From the NCBI RefSeq assembly GCF_000499845.2, contig NC_023753.2, forward strand, positions 23,670,942 to 23,734,941: 64,000 bases of DNA, written 5' to 3'. Within the stretch, counting starts at the first letter, position 1. Each line of letters begins with the position of its first letter. The position numbers and the translations under genes are program-made. The DNA is from Phaseolus vulgaris. Taxonomy: Eukaryota > Streptophyta > Magnoliopsida > Fabales > Fabaceae. Below the pieces are notes generated by a model. That model had not been told where the DNA came from, did no database searches, and saw nothing but the letters and a program-made list of their open reading frames with translations. Shown piece by piece: positions 24,189 to 35,452 of this stretch.

Positions 24189-25108
24189 TCAGTCCGCAGA
24201 GCTTAGGTAAGTCATGACCTCCGCTCTTGGTTTATTTTCGAACCTGCACCAAGGGAGATGAATGTGTCAGAGACGCCATGAAGCAAAACACACACAGATA
24301 GAAAGCAATAAAGGTGGAAGTTTCTAGGGCAGTGACTCATACATATATACTTCTCGAGAGTTCCAACGTTGAACTCCAAACTGATCAAGGTGGCGGAGTC
24401 AAAACCTCCCGCCTCAGCGAGAATCCGACAAACCACCTGGTCATTCGGGGCTAGCTTCTTGAAGGGTTTGGATTTGAGGGCCCTCGTCTCCCTCACCCAG
24501 TACAGTGGAAAACCATCCAGGGCGGAGGGAACGAGATCAGAGCAGCAGATCTTGAAGAACCGGCCTTTCCACCCAGTGAATGAGTTTTGGAAGGGGGTCA
24601 GGAGAACTCTGCCAGGAACGTTGCTAAGGGTTACCCAGAAGTTGTTCCTTTGCCTCTTCACCTCAAAGAAATGAAGAAAGATATCAACCGAGGGTGCATA
24701 ACCCAGAAACCCGAAAAGGATGTCAAAGGCCTTGACAAAAGCCCAGCTGTTGGGATATAACTAGGCCGGAGCGGCATTGATCTCCGTCAGCAGTTCCTTC
24801 TCAAACCTGGAGAAGGGCAGGCACACGCCGATGGTTTTGAAAACCACCTGATAGAAGTAAAAGAAGGGGACCCCGTCGTTGGCCCGTTCGTCTCCGCATA
24901 CTGGCTCCCCTAGAGTGCAAGGGAGCACAACAATATCGTCGTCGTGCCTCCTCGCGAAGGCATGGTGATTATAGGAGCATGAATCCCCTTTGTGTTCCCT
25001 TATGGCCCTGGTGGAGAGTAAGCATGAGCACTCGTCAAGAAGCTCGCTCGAAGCCCAAGTATACAGGTCCTTGGGGTTGACCTTGGGGGGAGGAATACGA
25101 GAAGACAT
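24189..25108 (-). pseudogene. antisense gene copy 1 (Transposase_28-like), truncated
   Basis: Starts at ATG 25108-25106, opposite in strand to pol. The conserved core includes FYQVVFK, LPFSRFEKELLTEIN, SWAFVKAFDIL, FLHFFEVKRQ and ALDGFPLYW. It matches antisense copy 2 (26302-28589) over most of exon 1, and resembles the domain called putative gypsy-type transposon (Transposase_28) found in antisense frames of Tat elements. TAG at 24763-24761 interrupts it where copy 2 has Gln. A plausible GT-AG intron (24350-24244) would lead to a short tail ending at 24189, so the large coiled-coil second exon of copy 2 is missing. The protein's function is not known; the splice model is inference. Confidence 0.65.
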
Positions 25109-25554
25109 GCTCGAACAGAATCTGGGAGGTTTGAAGGTGAGTGACCCATTGGTAACGCAAGGGTAAAACGCTAGAAAAACTATTCGCGGGGAGAGGAAGG
25201 GTGCAAGTAGGTTACGAAAAGCGTAGAAATGATGAGGATAGTTTCAAGATTTCGAAGAGCTAAATATTGCGGTTAGAGCGCCAAACGACGCAAATGGAAG
25301 GGTTGCAGTTATTGCGCCAAACGACGCAAATGGATGCACCGTGCGATCGAGCCACGTGGCAGAGGATGGGAGGATGATCCTGGCACCACTGGTTAACACT
25401 CAGAAACGTCGTATCGACAGAATGCCCGAGGGTACGATGCGCCGTCGAGAGCGGGTCAGAGGCACAGCAGATGTCAGGACCAAGTCAAGGGGCTGAACGT
25501 CCCATCAACCATACGAGAAGCGCCACGTGGATAGCACAGGCGAAACCTTGAGCT
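25109..25554. other. spacer upstream of antisense gene 1
   Basis: Contains a 21-bp direct repeat (gcgccaaacgacgcaaatgg at 25278 and 25314). The last 60 bases (gccacgtggatagcac...) resemble the sequence before the real 3' LTR near 29265. It would include the 5' leader and promoter of antisense gene 1. Confidence 0.5.
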
Positions 25555-26090
25555 CTTCGCTATCCCCAGGCGTCGACCAGGACCAAGGTTAATGTCGATG
25601 CCAAGGTAAAGTTAACGCCCCTGGGCGACGCCAGCATGAGACGCCCGAGGCGTCGCCAGGAGAGGCACAAGAAGGCGACGCCAGCATGAGACGTTGCGGG
25701 CGTCGCCAACCCAAGTAGCAGCAGTGCCGCCTCCCCGATACCCACAGGTAGGAAAGACAGTGGAGGGAGACGAGATCGCCAAACGCCAGCGGATCGCAGA
25801 CAGGGTTGTTCCCCGATACCCAGGGGAAGGAAAGACCATGGAGGGAACGACCCCCCCCAGAGTACTCGGCGTTTTTAGACACCCTGGGACGATACGGCGC
25901 TGCTGTAGCAGGCCTCTCCTTAGGAGTGGGCGCTGGGCACCAAGAATCAAGGGACGAATCGCTTTGGTGTTTGAGACACCCCGTGGACGGTACGACCCCG
26001 TTAGGAAAGCCTCTTCATGGGCGTGGGCATCGACGCGTGACCTTTCCCGGGCATACAGGGTCACCCAACGCAGTGAAAGAAACGGGTAGA
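25555..26090 (+). repeat. decayed LTR-like (U3-like) segment inside the element
   Basis: Two blocks, ccccgatacccacaggtagg at 25734 and ttccccgatacccaggggaa at 25809, each followed by gaaagac..tggaggga, match the LTR block at 17210-17255. Repeated gcgtcgcc words precede them, as in the LTR. It follows antisense gene 1 in the same relative place that the true 3' LTR follows antisense gene 2. I read it as a remnant of an LTR U3 region from a related element, duplicated at least in part. Confidence 0.6.
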
Positions 26091-26301
26091 GTACAGGCAA
26101 AACAATCGAAGCACGTGAAGGCAAAAAATGAGAGTAAAATCATACAGGCGGAATTCCATAACTCAATGGCACGAAATAGTCATGCAAGAACCCAAAGTTG
26201 TAACGAAAGTGCAAACAGTTCAAAGAATTACAGGCTTATCAAAGGGGGTCAAAAACAAGTGTAAAGTGTGAAGGAGAAAGGTGACGGTTGAGGGCGGCGG
26301 T

Positions 26302-28589
26302 TCAATCATCCATCTCCAAGGGCACGACCTTTCCATCAACGATGTGATGAGTGGAATCATAGTTGGAAACGTCGATTCCCGGGTTCTCACAGACGGCCTG
26401 GGCTAGAGCCTCTTTGAACCCCTCCTCGAAGGTACCCGCCATGTCATTGACGAGAGTCTTCTTATCCTTCTCTAACTCCTCGATGATGGCGTCCCCCGAA
26501 GCCACTTGTTTCTCCAAACTTTCCTTCTCCACACGGAGTCGGCTGACTTCGACCTGCAGTTTGTCATAGTCAACCTGGAGAAGGCCCATAGCTTTGGCCT
26601 GGGTAGCCATCTCCCCCTCCACCCGCTCCAGTCTGTCAGCCTGCTCGCTGCACCGGCTCTTCAAGTCCTTTTGAACTTCATCGTAAGCTTCGACCATGCC
26701 CTGGAGGCCTGTTACTTGGACTTGAAGAGTGACTTCCCGAGCGTAGGAGTCAACCTGAAGCTCCACCGCCTCTGTCAGTTGTTTTTAAGCCTCTTCTTTG
26801 GCCTCTTGCGCCTGCTTCAGGGTGGTTTGGTAAGTTTCGTTTTGGCGTCCCAGAATTTTCTTTTCCTCCTCCAGGGCAGCTACCCTTGTTTCCAAGGCCT
26901 GCAGGGTTTGAGTTTGCAGAACAACGTTTCTGGCTTGGTTGCGCCATTCAAGGGCCACCGCCAAGAAGGCCCCCAAGTAGAAGGGCATGCCCTCCTTCCT
27001 GTCAGAGCCTTCTGGTATTGATCCACCGCTGAAGCCCCTCATTAGATGCATAATTGAAGGAGGGATAACGATAAAATCGGGGGCGGCAGCGACGGAGGCG
27101 GGAGAAGCAGAGACCTCTGCCGGTGGCGGGGGTGGAGCAGATTCGGCACCTTCGCCTGTTTCCTCTTGGACCGTTGTGGGGGGAAGGGAAGTAGCACTTG
27201 GAGGATTGTCCCTTAAAGAATCCTCTCCTTGGGGCGACGCCGCTGGTAGGAGGGGAACCCTCGCAGATTTTCTCCTCTTGAAGGGCGTCACGCCATTCGA
27301 GTCCTCATCATCGGATATAATCTCCAAGACCCGTTTTCCTTTGTCAAGGGGGGTTGGAGCCGGTGATGAAGCCACGACCAGAGAGACGGCGACGATGGGC
27401 GGAGGAGAGCCGGGAGTCTGAAGCGCCTCGGGGCTATGTGGGGACGGTGAAGATGAGCCTAGTGGGGCTTCGGTAGTGGTCGGTGGTGGCGGAGGCAGGG
27501 TTGATGGGGGGTTCGGATCAGCAGCAGGGGCGGAGGAGGCACCCGCTTTGGCAGCACGAGCGGCCTTCATCGCTTTCGCCAGCATCATCCTTTTGGAGGC
27601 ATCCATCACCGATCCTACATTCAGATAAACCAAGCAGCAGAAGTCAAAGCCAAAGCAATTACACAAAACCACAAAACGCGTAGATGCATGAGGCGTAAGT
27701 CACATGGCATAATGGAAAACAGATGGAAGAGGCCAGAGGAACAAACATTAGGTAGTAAGGTACAGATAACAAGAGATGGTAAGGGGAGAGTCTCCCTACC
27801 AAAGTATGTGGTCAAGGCGTGGGCGTTGTATTCGCTCGCGATAAGCTTCAACGTATCGAAGACAATCCCCAGGCCAGCCAAGGCCTTGCATACTTCCCTA
27901 TCAACAGGGGATAGCTCATCCAGGGCTTTGGCCCTGAGCAGCTTAGGGTGCTCCGTCCAGTATAGGGGAAAGCCATCTAAGGCTGTGGGGTCGTGCTTGG
28001 CGCTGCATACCCTAAAGAATTTTCCTTTCCAGTTTTTGTAGGAGTTCTGGAAGAGGGAGAGGAGGATCCTACCCGCGATCCTGGAGAAGCTTACCCAAAA
28101 GCTTTTCCCCTGTTTCTTCACCTCGAAGAAATGCAAGAAAACATCCACAGAGGGAAGGATGCCCAGGTGCCCGCAAAGAATTTGAAAACCCTTTACAAAC
28201 GCCCAGCTGTTGGGATGGAGCTGGGCGGGGGCTGTGTTAATCTCGGTGAGAAGTTCCCTCTCGAAGGGCGTGAATGGGAGACGCACCCCGACGCGTTTAA
28301 ACACCGTCTGGTACATGAAGAAAAAAGGATTCCCCTTTCTAGGTCTGTCATCCACGCAGATAGGTTCCCCAGGTCTGCCGGGACGAACAGAGATGTGCGC
28401 GTCATGGGTGCGGCAGAAAGCATTAAAGTTGTACAAGTGAGGATCCCCTCGATGATTCTCTAGGTCCTGGAAGGTTGTCAGGCTGGTACACTCGTTCAAG
28501 AGCTCGTCGGGGGCCCATGAATAGAAGGCTTTATAGTTGGACTTGGGGGTCTTGGGGGGAGAACCAGACTTTGAGTTCGGGCGCGTCAT
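26302..28589 (-). pseudogene. antisense gene copy 2, two exons with coiled-coil C-terminus
   Basis: Exon 1 runs from ATG 28589 to 27800 and encodes the Transposase_28-like core (FMYQTVFKRVGVRLPF, LLTEINTAPAQLHPNSWAF, ALDGFPLYW). A GT-AG intron (27799-27615, 185 nt) splits a Gly codon and rejoins in frame to exon 2 from 27614. Exon 2 has a proline/serine-rich region and then a long coiled coil (ALETRVAALEEEKKILGRQN; LRVEKESLEKQVA). A single TAA at 26787-26785 interrupts it; the frame then resumes and ends at 26302 with VVPLEMDD. The predicted length without that stop is about 700 residues. Antisense genes of this type are known in Tat elements but have no established function. Confidence is high for the gene, moderate for the exact splice sites. 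Confidence 0.72.
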
Positions 28590-29317
28590 GGTGTGAATAA
28601 ATAGCTGGAGAAAGAAGAAAGGAAAAAGGTTTTTTAACAAGTGATGCCAAGACTGAAAAGGGGGTAAAACCCCAGGAAATGCCACCCACGCGAGAAAACC
28701 TAGAAAGAGGGAGAAGAGAATGGAGAAGAAAGGAGAAGCGGAAGAACACAGTAATGCATAAACGTAAACAGTCCCAGGCAGTTCAATAAACTATGCAATG
28801 CGACGAAGGAGAAGAGTCGTGGATATGCAAAAATCATACCTTTGTTGTCAAAGTGAGGGGGGAAGGAGAGCACGAAGGAAAGAGCAGAAGTTGCAGAGAA
28901 AAGGTTTGAAGGCGATGAATAGTGCAGAGACGCAGAGAGAATGGATGGAACAGTGGTGTGAGCGCGGGGTTTGGGGTAACTTGAACGTTACATTTGCAAC
29001 CCAAGAGGCGCTAATTAGGAGCCGTGAGATCGTGCTGCGTGTCAAAGGATTAAGCGCCCAAGGGGAGCTCAAGGGACTCTAGAGGCTGGTCGTATGATGA
29101 GCCACGTGGCGCACGATTAAGCGTAGCCCCAAAAGGTGTTACTTTCCCCGCTTCAGAGGATGTCCAATCAGCCATTAAGAGCGCCCCTATGGTTCAGAGA
29201 GTGTCACGTCAATAATTCGAGAATTTTCAAGTCAGCAGGGAATGACACGTCATCAGGGTGACACGTGGACGGCGTGGGCGAGGCCTTAGTCTTTGCGCTG
29301 AAGACAAGTCTTCGGCT

Positions 29318-29334
29318 TAAGACTGGGGGGCTTG
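29318..29334 (+). promoter_or_regulatory. polypurine tract before 3' LTR
   Basis: aagactggggggcttg abuts the LTR. A G-run of the same form lies at the equivalent boundary of the other Tat element and the TRIM. It is the expected plus-strand primer. Confidence 0.65.
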
Positions 29335-30487
29335 TGTACCGTCCCGTATCCGGGCGTTGACAAAGTCAAGGTCAAAGTCAACGCCTGGAGTCAAAGTCAA
29401 CACAAGGCGTCGCCTAGGTGAAGAGACGCCAAGTACTAGCGTCGCCAAGAGGAAGCGTCGCCAAGGCCAAATATCATTAAGGCAAGGAAATCACAGTGCG
29501 GTTCCCCGATACCCATGGGTAGGAAAGACCATGGAGGGAGCGACGCCGCGGGAAGGCCTCAGGTCCCGATAATCCGGGGTTGTGATAAAGAGAAGAGAAA
29601 GGTGGCTTCAAGGCCATAGTGATAGCACCAGTGTAGGGCAGCCTGACTCGTGAAGTACCCCTGCCACCCCAGAGACGCCTTTGGGACAGATACGACTCAA
29701 GAGGAGGGTCACGCCCAGGGTAGCCGGGTGCAGGGTACGAGAGGAAGGCAGATACGCTCTCAGAGTAAGTGACTAGAGGATTGGGGGCATGAGTTGACAC
29801 CCAAAAGGTCACCCCTTGCGCAGTAGCACTCCCAAGCAGGAGGACTCACACGAAGAAACGTCCCCAAATGGGGTCATGGCGCTGTGAGGCCCTCCACGTG
29901 TACGACAGCCAGGTCAGAATGGAAACACCATTTAGTCAGGTACCAGGTAATTAAAGTCATTTAATACAGTTTCTGTTTTAAGCGTTTAAGGTACTATAAA
30001 GGCTCCCAAGCGTTTCAACGTCTTAAATGCGCTACGTTTTCTAATTAGACGCGTTAATTAAGTGCGTTACGTTTATGATTAAAAGCGCTTTAAGACGCTT
30101 TAAATGCTAGGGTAGTTTAAATAGCGCCGAGAATGTTGGGAACGGGGTTCGAACTTTTGGCAAATTTCCCAGAAACTCTCTAGTTGCTTGCTCGAGCCTT
30201 GAGGTTACTCACAAGGGACTAGGGAAAGATCTTTGCTAGAAGGAGAAATAAACACTAGACACAATTTCCTTTTCACCACCTTCAGAGTGCCATACGCAGT
30301 GCTCCGATACGGAGGTGCATAGTTTTTGGTGTTTCTTGCTGGCTGACTTGAGCGTCGGAGTGCAAACGGCCGCTAGGGCGCCCTTTTGTCCTTCTTTGCA
30401 GGAATCCACAGGTAACCAGTGGGAAGGAGTCCCTAGCTGACGGTTGAGGTCGCGCACGAAGACGTCCCAGGTCAACTGGACGGAACA
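29335..30487 (+). repeat. 3' LTR of inner Tat element
   Basis: 1153 bp, identical in length to the 5' LTR, with 13 mismatches by my count, 12 of them transitions. TATA box at 29995-30000. Followed by the tggag target duplication (30488-30492). Confidence 0.92.
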
Positions 30488-30574
30488 TGGAGAGAGAGAG
30501 AAATGGAGATAAGGAAGAAAGAAACCGTGTGTGGGGGGGGAGGGGTCTCTGTGTTTTTTTTTTACGCTGTTACA
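30488..30574 (-). repeat. 3' LTR of outer element, remaining part
   Basis: Resumes with the duplicated tggag and runs to gctgttaca at 30574. Read on the minus strand it is the LTR start, TGTAACAGCG. The outer pol reading frame ends immediately next to it. Confidence 0.8.
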
Positions 30575-31702
30575 TTATCTCCAACTACAAAAATTTTCGT
30601 CCTCGAAAATAAACTTACCAAGAAAGAGGTTAGGGTATGATGCTCGTATTTCCTCTTCAATTTCCCAAGTGGAATCTCCTGAGATGTGATCCCACAATAC
30701 TTTCACCATGGGAATACTTCTTCCACGAAGTTGTTTCACTTGTGAATCTAAAATCCTGATTGGCTTCACTTCAAATGAAAGATTTTCTTTCACTTGGATG
30801 AAATCAGACTCTAGAATGTGGCTAGGATCAGGTACATACTTTCTTAGCTGGGATACATGGAAAATATTGTGAATGTTAGCTAAAGGAGGAGGCAAAGCAA
30901 TTTCGTAAGCCACAGGACCTATTCTCCTGAGAATTTGATAAGGTCCTATGAACATAGGAGTCAATTTCTTGGATTTGAGTGTTCTTCCTACACCAGTGAA
31001 CGGTGTAACTCTCAAAAAGACATGCTCACCCGCAAAGAATTCTAAAGATCTTCTTCTTTGATCTGCATAAGATTTTTGCCTGCTGAGAGACGTTTTCAAT
31101 CTTTCCTGAATCATTTTTACTTTCTCATTGGTTTGTTGTATTAATTCTAGTCCAATTAACACACTCTCACCATCCTGAAACCAGCACAGAGGCGTCCTGC
31201 ACTTCCTTCCATACAATGCCTCGAAAGGAGCCATTCCTATGCTAGCTTGGTAACTATTATTGTAAGTGAACTCTACCAGTGGTAGAATTTCATCCCAACT
31301 GCCCAAATGATCTAACACACAAGTCCTAAGCAAATCCTCTAACGACTGGATAGTTCTCTCTGATTGTCCATCAGTTTGAGGATGATATGTTGAACTAAGT
31401 CTAAGTTTAGTCCCCAAAGCTTCTTGAAGTGTTCTCCAGAATCTGGAGGTGAATCTGGGATCTTTATCTGAAACTATGCTGGAGGGTACACCATGCAATC
31501 TGACTATTTCGTCTATGTAAATCTGGGCCAACTTCCGCATAGAGATTCTCAAGTCTATAGGTAGGAAGTGTGCCATCTTTGTCAGCCTGTCCACTATAAC
31601 CCAAATAGAGTCATGCTTCTGCAAAGTACGTGGTAAGTGGGTAACAAAATCCATTGAGATACTATCCCACTTCCACACTGGAATGCCTAACTGAGTTAAC
31701 AT
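30575..31702 (-). pseudogene. outer element integrase core and chromodomain
   Basis: A 375-codon open frame. Integrase core residues: Asp in ISMDFVTHLP, Asp in VSDKDPRF, Glu in GQSERTIQ. After the C-terminal domain (FIGPYQILRRIGPVAYEIAL) comes a chromodomain-like end (VKVLWDHISGDSTWEIEEEI), which in chromoviruses directs insertion towards particular chromatin. The stop codon touches the LTR boundary. Upstream, TAG at 31736-31738 separates this part from the zinc finger, so the first codons shown are not a true start. Confidence 0.85.
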
Positions 31703-31735
31703 GCCTCCAGGTCGTTGATGTTCAATCTTTGATTT

Positions 31736-32014
31736 CTAACAAGTCAAGCAAGCAACTACAAAGCTAGCTACATCATTCTTCATGCCATGCCACCAATAAG
31801 ACTTCTTGAGATCTTGATACATCTTGGTCATTCCTGGATGTAAACTGAGTTTGCTTTTATGACCTTCAGGTAACACTGTTTGCTTTAGTTCATTATCCTC
31901 TGGTATGCATATTCTATTTTTGAATCTCAAAATACTATCCACTCCTAAAGATAAGTCTTTAGCTTTGTCAGTATTTAATAAGCCCATGAAGTTCTTCAAT
32001 TTTGAATCTTCCAA
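31736..32014 (-). pseudogene. outer element integrase H2C2 zinc finger
   Basis: HKSKLSLHPGMTKMYQDLKK...CLTC gives the H2C2 finger that precedes Ty3 integrase cores. It ends in TAG where Gln is usual after the second Cys pair. The frame is cut at its N-terminal side by another TAG at 32015-32017. Confidence 0.8.
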
Positions 32015-32648
32015 CTACTTCTCTTTCACCTTCTCCAGAAATTCATTAGTTATAGCAAGTGTATTACAACTAATGCAATTTGAAGACATGGAAACCTCCA
32101 AATTCATACTCCTGAAATCTTCAATCAATGCTAGCTCTCTAATCATAAGCGGCGACATTTGTATTTTTTTACGACTCAACGCATCTGCAACAACATTTGC
32201 CTTCCCAGGATGATATATTAGCTGGAAATCATAGTCTTTTAAAAATTCAATCCATCTTCTCTGACTCATTTAACTCTTGTTGATCAAACAAATACTTCAA
32301 GCTTTTATGATCACTGAACACATTAAAACTAACTCCGTAAAGAAAATGTCTCCATATTTTTAAAGCAAAGACAACTGCTGCCAATTCTAGATCATGAGTT
32401 GGATAATTTCTTTCATGCACCTTTAACTGACGAGAAGCATAGGCAACAAATTTCTTATTCTGCATCAGAACACAACCCAATCCTTGATAGGAAGCATCAC
32501 AAAAAACTTCAAAAGACTGATTGGTATCAGGGATTGTTAATACAGGAGCATTAGTCAACCTTCTTTTCAACTCTTCAAAGCTTCTCTCACATTGTTCAGT
32601 CCATGCAAAAGGATGATTCTTTCTAGTCAATTGGGTCAAAGGAGACAC
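32015..32648 (-). pseudogene. outer element RNase H, frameshifted
   Basis: Two overlapping frames. 32648-32247 holds [33 protein letters not shown] and VFSDHKSL; then a one-base slip near 32262 moves to 32269-32015 with [20 protein letters not shown] and VADALSRK. RNase H would remove the RNA template during reverse transcription. The frame continues upstream to RT through 32649-32855 with a TAA at 32664-32666. Confidence 0.8.
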
Positions 32649-33080
32649 TATTTTAGAAAAGCCTTATATAAATCTCCTGTAATATCCTGCTAACCCAACA
32701 AAGCTTCTAATTTCTGTAACTGTTTTAGGATGTTCCCACTGAAGTACAACCTCCACTTTAGAAGGATCTACTGATATTCCTTGTGCAGAGATGACATGTC
32801 CTAAAAATTGCATTTCTGACATCCAGAAGTCACATTTTGAAAGTTTAGCATATAACTATTTTTCTCTCAAAATGTTCAGGACGATTCTAAGATGTTCTGC
32901 ATGTTCTTCCCTTGTACGAGAATAGATCAAGATGTCATCTATGAACACTACCACAAACTTATCAAGAAAAGGTCTGAATATCCGATTCATATAATCCATG
33001 AAAATAGCTTGAGCATTAGTCACCCCAAATGGCATAACCAGAAATTCATAACCTTGATCTAAAAGCAGTCTTCTAAACAT
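32649..33080 (-). pseudogene. outer element RT palm and thumb
   Basis: 33080-32856 carries [20 protein letters not shown] and the catalytic box [12 protein letters not shown] at 32856-32858 follows, then an open stretch with [17 protein letters not shown] and [12 protein letters not shown], ending at TAA 32664. The upstream joint with the RT fingers is frameshifted near 33060. Confidence 0.8.
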
Positions 33081-33081
33081 C

Positions 33082-33570
33082 TTATGCTTTCACTAAAATT
33101 TGGTGATAACCTGAGCACAAATCTATTTTAGAAAAGACAAATGCTCCATGCAACCGATCCATCAGATCGTCAATTCTAGGAAGAGGATATTTATTCTTTA
33201 TTGTTAACTTGTTTAATTGTCTGTAATCTATGCATAGACGTGACGAACCATCTTTCTTCTTCACTAATAACACTGGAGCTCCCCATGGAGAAACACTAGG
33301 TCGAATGAATTGTTTCTCTAATAAGTCTTCTAGTTGTTTCTTCAATTCAGCTAACTCTGCTGGTGCCATTCGGTATGGAGAAATTGACACGGGGCCTGCT
33401 CCGGGAATCAAGTCTATTGCAAACTCTATCTCTCTTTTAGGTGGAAGTCCAGGAATCTCATCAGGAAATACATCCGTAAACTCCTGAACTACAAACATAT
33501 CTTTTTGTACTTTATCAGTAAGTATAAAACAAGCCAAGAGCATAAAACATTCTGCACCTTCTCGTATCTC
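33082..33570 (-). pseudogene. outer element RT fingers
   Basis: [24 protein letters not shown] linker, [20 protein letters not shown] and [13 protein letters not shown] mark the RT start. It ends at TAA 33082-33084. The frame differs from the protease frame by one base; the slip lies in or near the GA dinucleotide run at about 33565-33585. Confidence 0.8.
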
Positions 33571-34295
33571 TCTCTCTCAAACTGATGAGCTGAGATAACC
33601 TGCATTCCTTCTAATTTAGGGAAAATTAACTTCTTCCGACCACAACCTATAAGGATATGATTAACACACAACCAATCCATTCCCAATATAACCTCCAAAT
33701 CTTTTAGAGGTATACAAATCATGTTGATTCTGTATCTCCGCCCATCTATAGTTACTGGACACTCAGCAAACATGGAAGAAGTTACTATAATACTTTTTGT
33801 TGGTGTAGATACCACCAAGTCAAATTCTAACTCTCGAACTGGCAACTTAAGCTTCTTAGCACAATCAAAAGATATAAAAGAATGGGTTGCCCCAGAATCA
33901 AACAACACAGGTAATTGTGTTCCAAGGATAGAACAAATATCTCTAACAAGGCTATCAGACTGTGAAGCTTCAACTCCACTAATGGCAAAAACTCTTCCAG
34001 CAGCTCTGGGTTTTTGATTACTATTTTGTTGTACTTGATGCACTCTGCCAGAATTTGGAGCTCCCAAATGGACACAACAGTCTTTTGTTGCATGACCATA
34101 CTTGTGACATATATCACATGTCACATTTGACACTGAATGAGGGCAAAATCTAACAACATGTGGCCCACTGCATCTAAAACATCTGAAACTAGGTGGTGAT
34201 TGAGAACTGGATCTTCCACTGCTATAAGATTGAGGTCTGAAATAAGGTTTCTTTCTATCTTCATATTTAGGCATGCTTTTAGAAGGTCCTCCTAC
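33489..34295 (-). pseudogene. outer element zinc knuckles and aspartic protease
   Basis: Two CCHC-like knuckles (CFRCSGPHVVRFC; CDICHKYGHATKDC) are followed by the protease motif VLFDSGATHSFIS with its catalytic Asp and the ILGMDWL flap-side motif. It is separated from gag only by TAA at 34296-34298. The last 20 or so residues are out of frame with RT. Confidence 0.82.
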
Positions 34296-35027
34296 TTAAG
34301 GCTTAGCAAGTCTGCTACTATTTTTCAAACTCTCCACTAGTTTTGCTTTCTCCACTAGAGCAGGGAAATCTCTAATGGACATAGGAATCACCACTTCTTT
34401 AAGTTCTTGCTTCAACCCAAACTCAAATTTTCTACATCTCCAAGCCTCAGTCATGGTCTGGGTGTAGAATCTAGCTAGGTGTTTGAACCTAGTAGCATAT
34501 TCAGTGACTAAAAGATTTCCTTGTTCCAGCTGCATGAATTCAATTTCTTTTGCATACCTGACACTATCAGGAAAATACTCCTCCAGGAATCTTACTTTGA
34601 AGTTCTCCCAAGTGGCATCTTCTCCTTTGTCTTCCATCATTTGTTTCATGCCTATCCACCAGAATTCAGCTTCTTCAGTTAGTACATAAATGGCATAGGA
34701 TAACTTTCTCTCTTCAAGGCATTGAATAGCTTCAAAGATTCTTTCTATGTCTCTCACCCACTGGTATGCTCCATCTGGATTTACCTTGCCATTAAACTTG
34801 GGTGGATTATGTCTCAGAAAATCCTCCAGACTAAAGGTATGAGGTTGTTGATGAAGCTGAGATGCTTCTGCTGCTAATCTAGATGTTTCTAATTGATGAA
34901 GGGTGGCCTGATGCTGTTGTGCCATAGTAGCACTTTGTTGTTTCAAGGCTGTTGCCATCATCTCTATTGCCCGAGCTAAGTTGGGCATATCTACCGGTGG
35001 AGGAGGAGTAGGTGGTCTACGTGCCAT
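34296..35027 (-). pseudogene. outer element Gag (capsid) region
   Basis: ATG at 35027-35025. A proline-rich start (MARRPPTPPPPVDMP) and glutamine-rich coiled region precede a retrotransposon gag domain with FNGKVNPDGAYQWV and FLEEYFPDSVRYAKEIEF. It stops at TAA (probably from CAA) before the zinc knuckles. Gag assembles the particle for reverse transcription. Confidence 0.85.
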
Positions 35028-35429
35028 CTTCTAAGCACATAAAGAATTGGATTAGAAATTACTAAAAATTTCCAACTACATCTTTAAGACAAATTAACTT
35101 CAAAGAAATAATCATATGAAACAGGTAAAAACCAATCAAAACTTATCTTTGAAATGTACTTTAGCTATTTAGAATTAAGGTAGAAAATAATCTTGATCCA
35201 GTCATGAGTGTGCACCCTCACCACTCTATCAAGATTCTTTTCATTCTTAATACTTTCATCTTTACTCATAACAACTAATCTGACTCAAAAACAAACAAAA
35301 TTTCAAGAAAAACAACTTTGTCAAACATCTTATGAAAATCTTTTAACTAAGTCTTGAGGCTAGACGTAAACAAAAATCTACACGCAGGAGAAACAGAATA
35401 AACCCACTACCCTCAAGTTATCCAAAGGA

Positions 35430-35447
35430 TGAACCACTCTGATACCA
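35430..35447 (-). promoter_or_regulatory. primer-binding site of outer element, tRNA-iMet type
   Basis: Minus-strand TGGTATCAGAGTGGTTC, 5 nt inside the 5' LTR. It matches the usual plant TGGTATCAGAGC primer site over its first 11 bases. Confidence 0.85.
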
Positions 35448-35452
35448 TTAAA

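Larger units (their letters stand above)
17044..30487 (+). mobile_element. inner Ty3 element of the Tat lineage, 13.4 kb
   Basis: Bounded by two 1153-bp LTRs (TGTACCG...GGAACA) and a perfect 5-bp target duplication. The order is gag, protease, RT, RNase H, a second archaeal-type RNase H, integrase, then a 5.6-kb 3' region with antisense genes. The second RNase H and the antisense genes are hallmarks of the plant Tat lineage (Grande, RIRE2, Ogre and relatives). I count 13 LTR differences (12 transitions), about 1.1 percent, so insertion was recent; at an assumed 1.3e-8 substitutions per site per year it is about 0.4 My old. Pol is broken by three in-frame stops and one frameshift, so it is not autonomous, although its transcription signals look intact. 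Confidence 0.93.

Noticed and set aside
24369..24674. Plus-strand open frames across the antisense genes (also 26506-27021, 27993-28463)
   Set aside because: The minus strand carries conserved motifs shared by the two antisense copies; the plus-strand frames do not.
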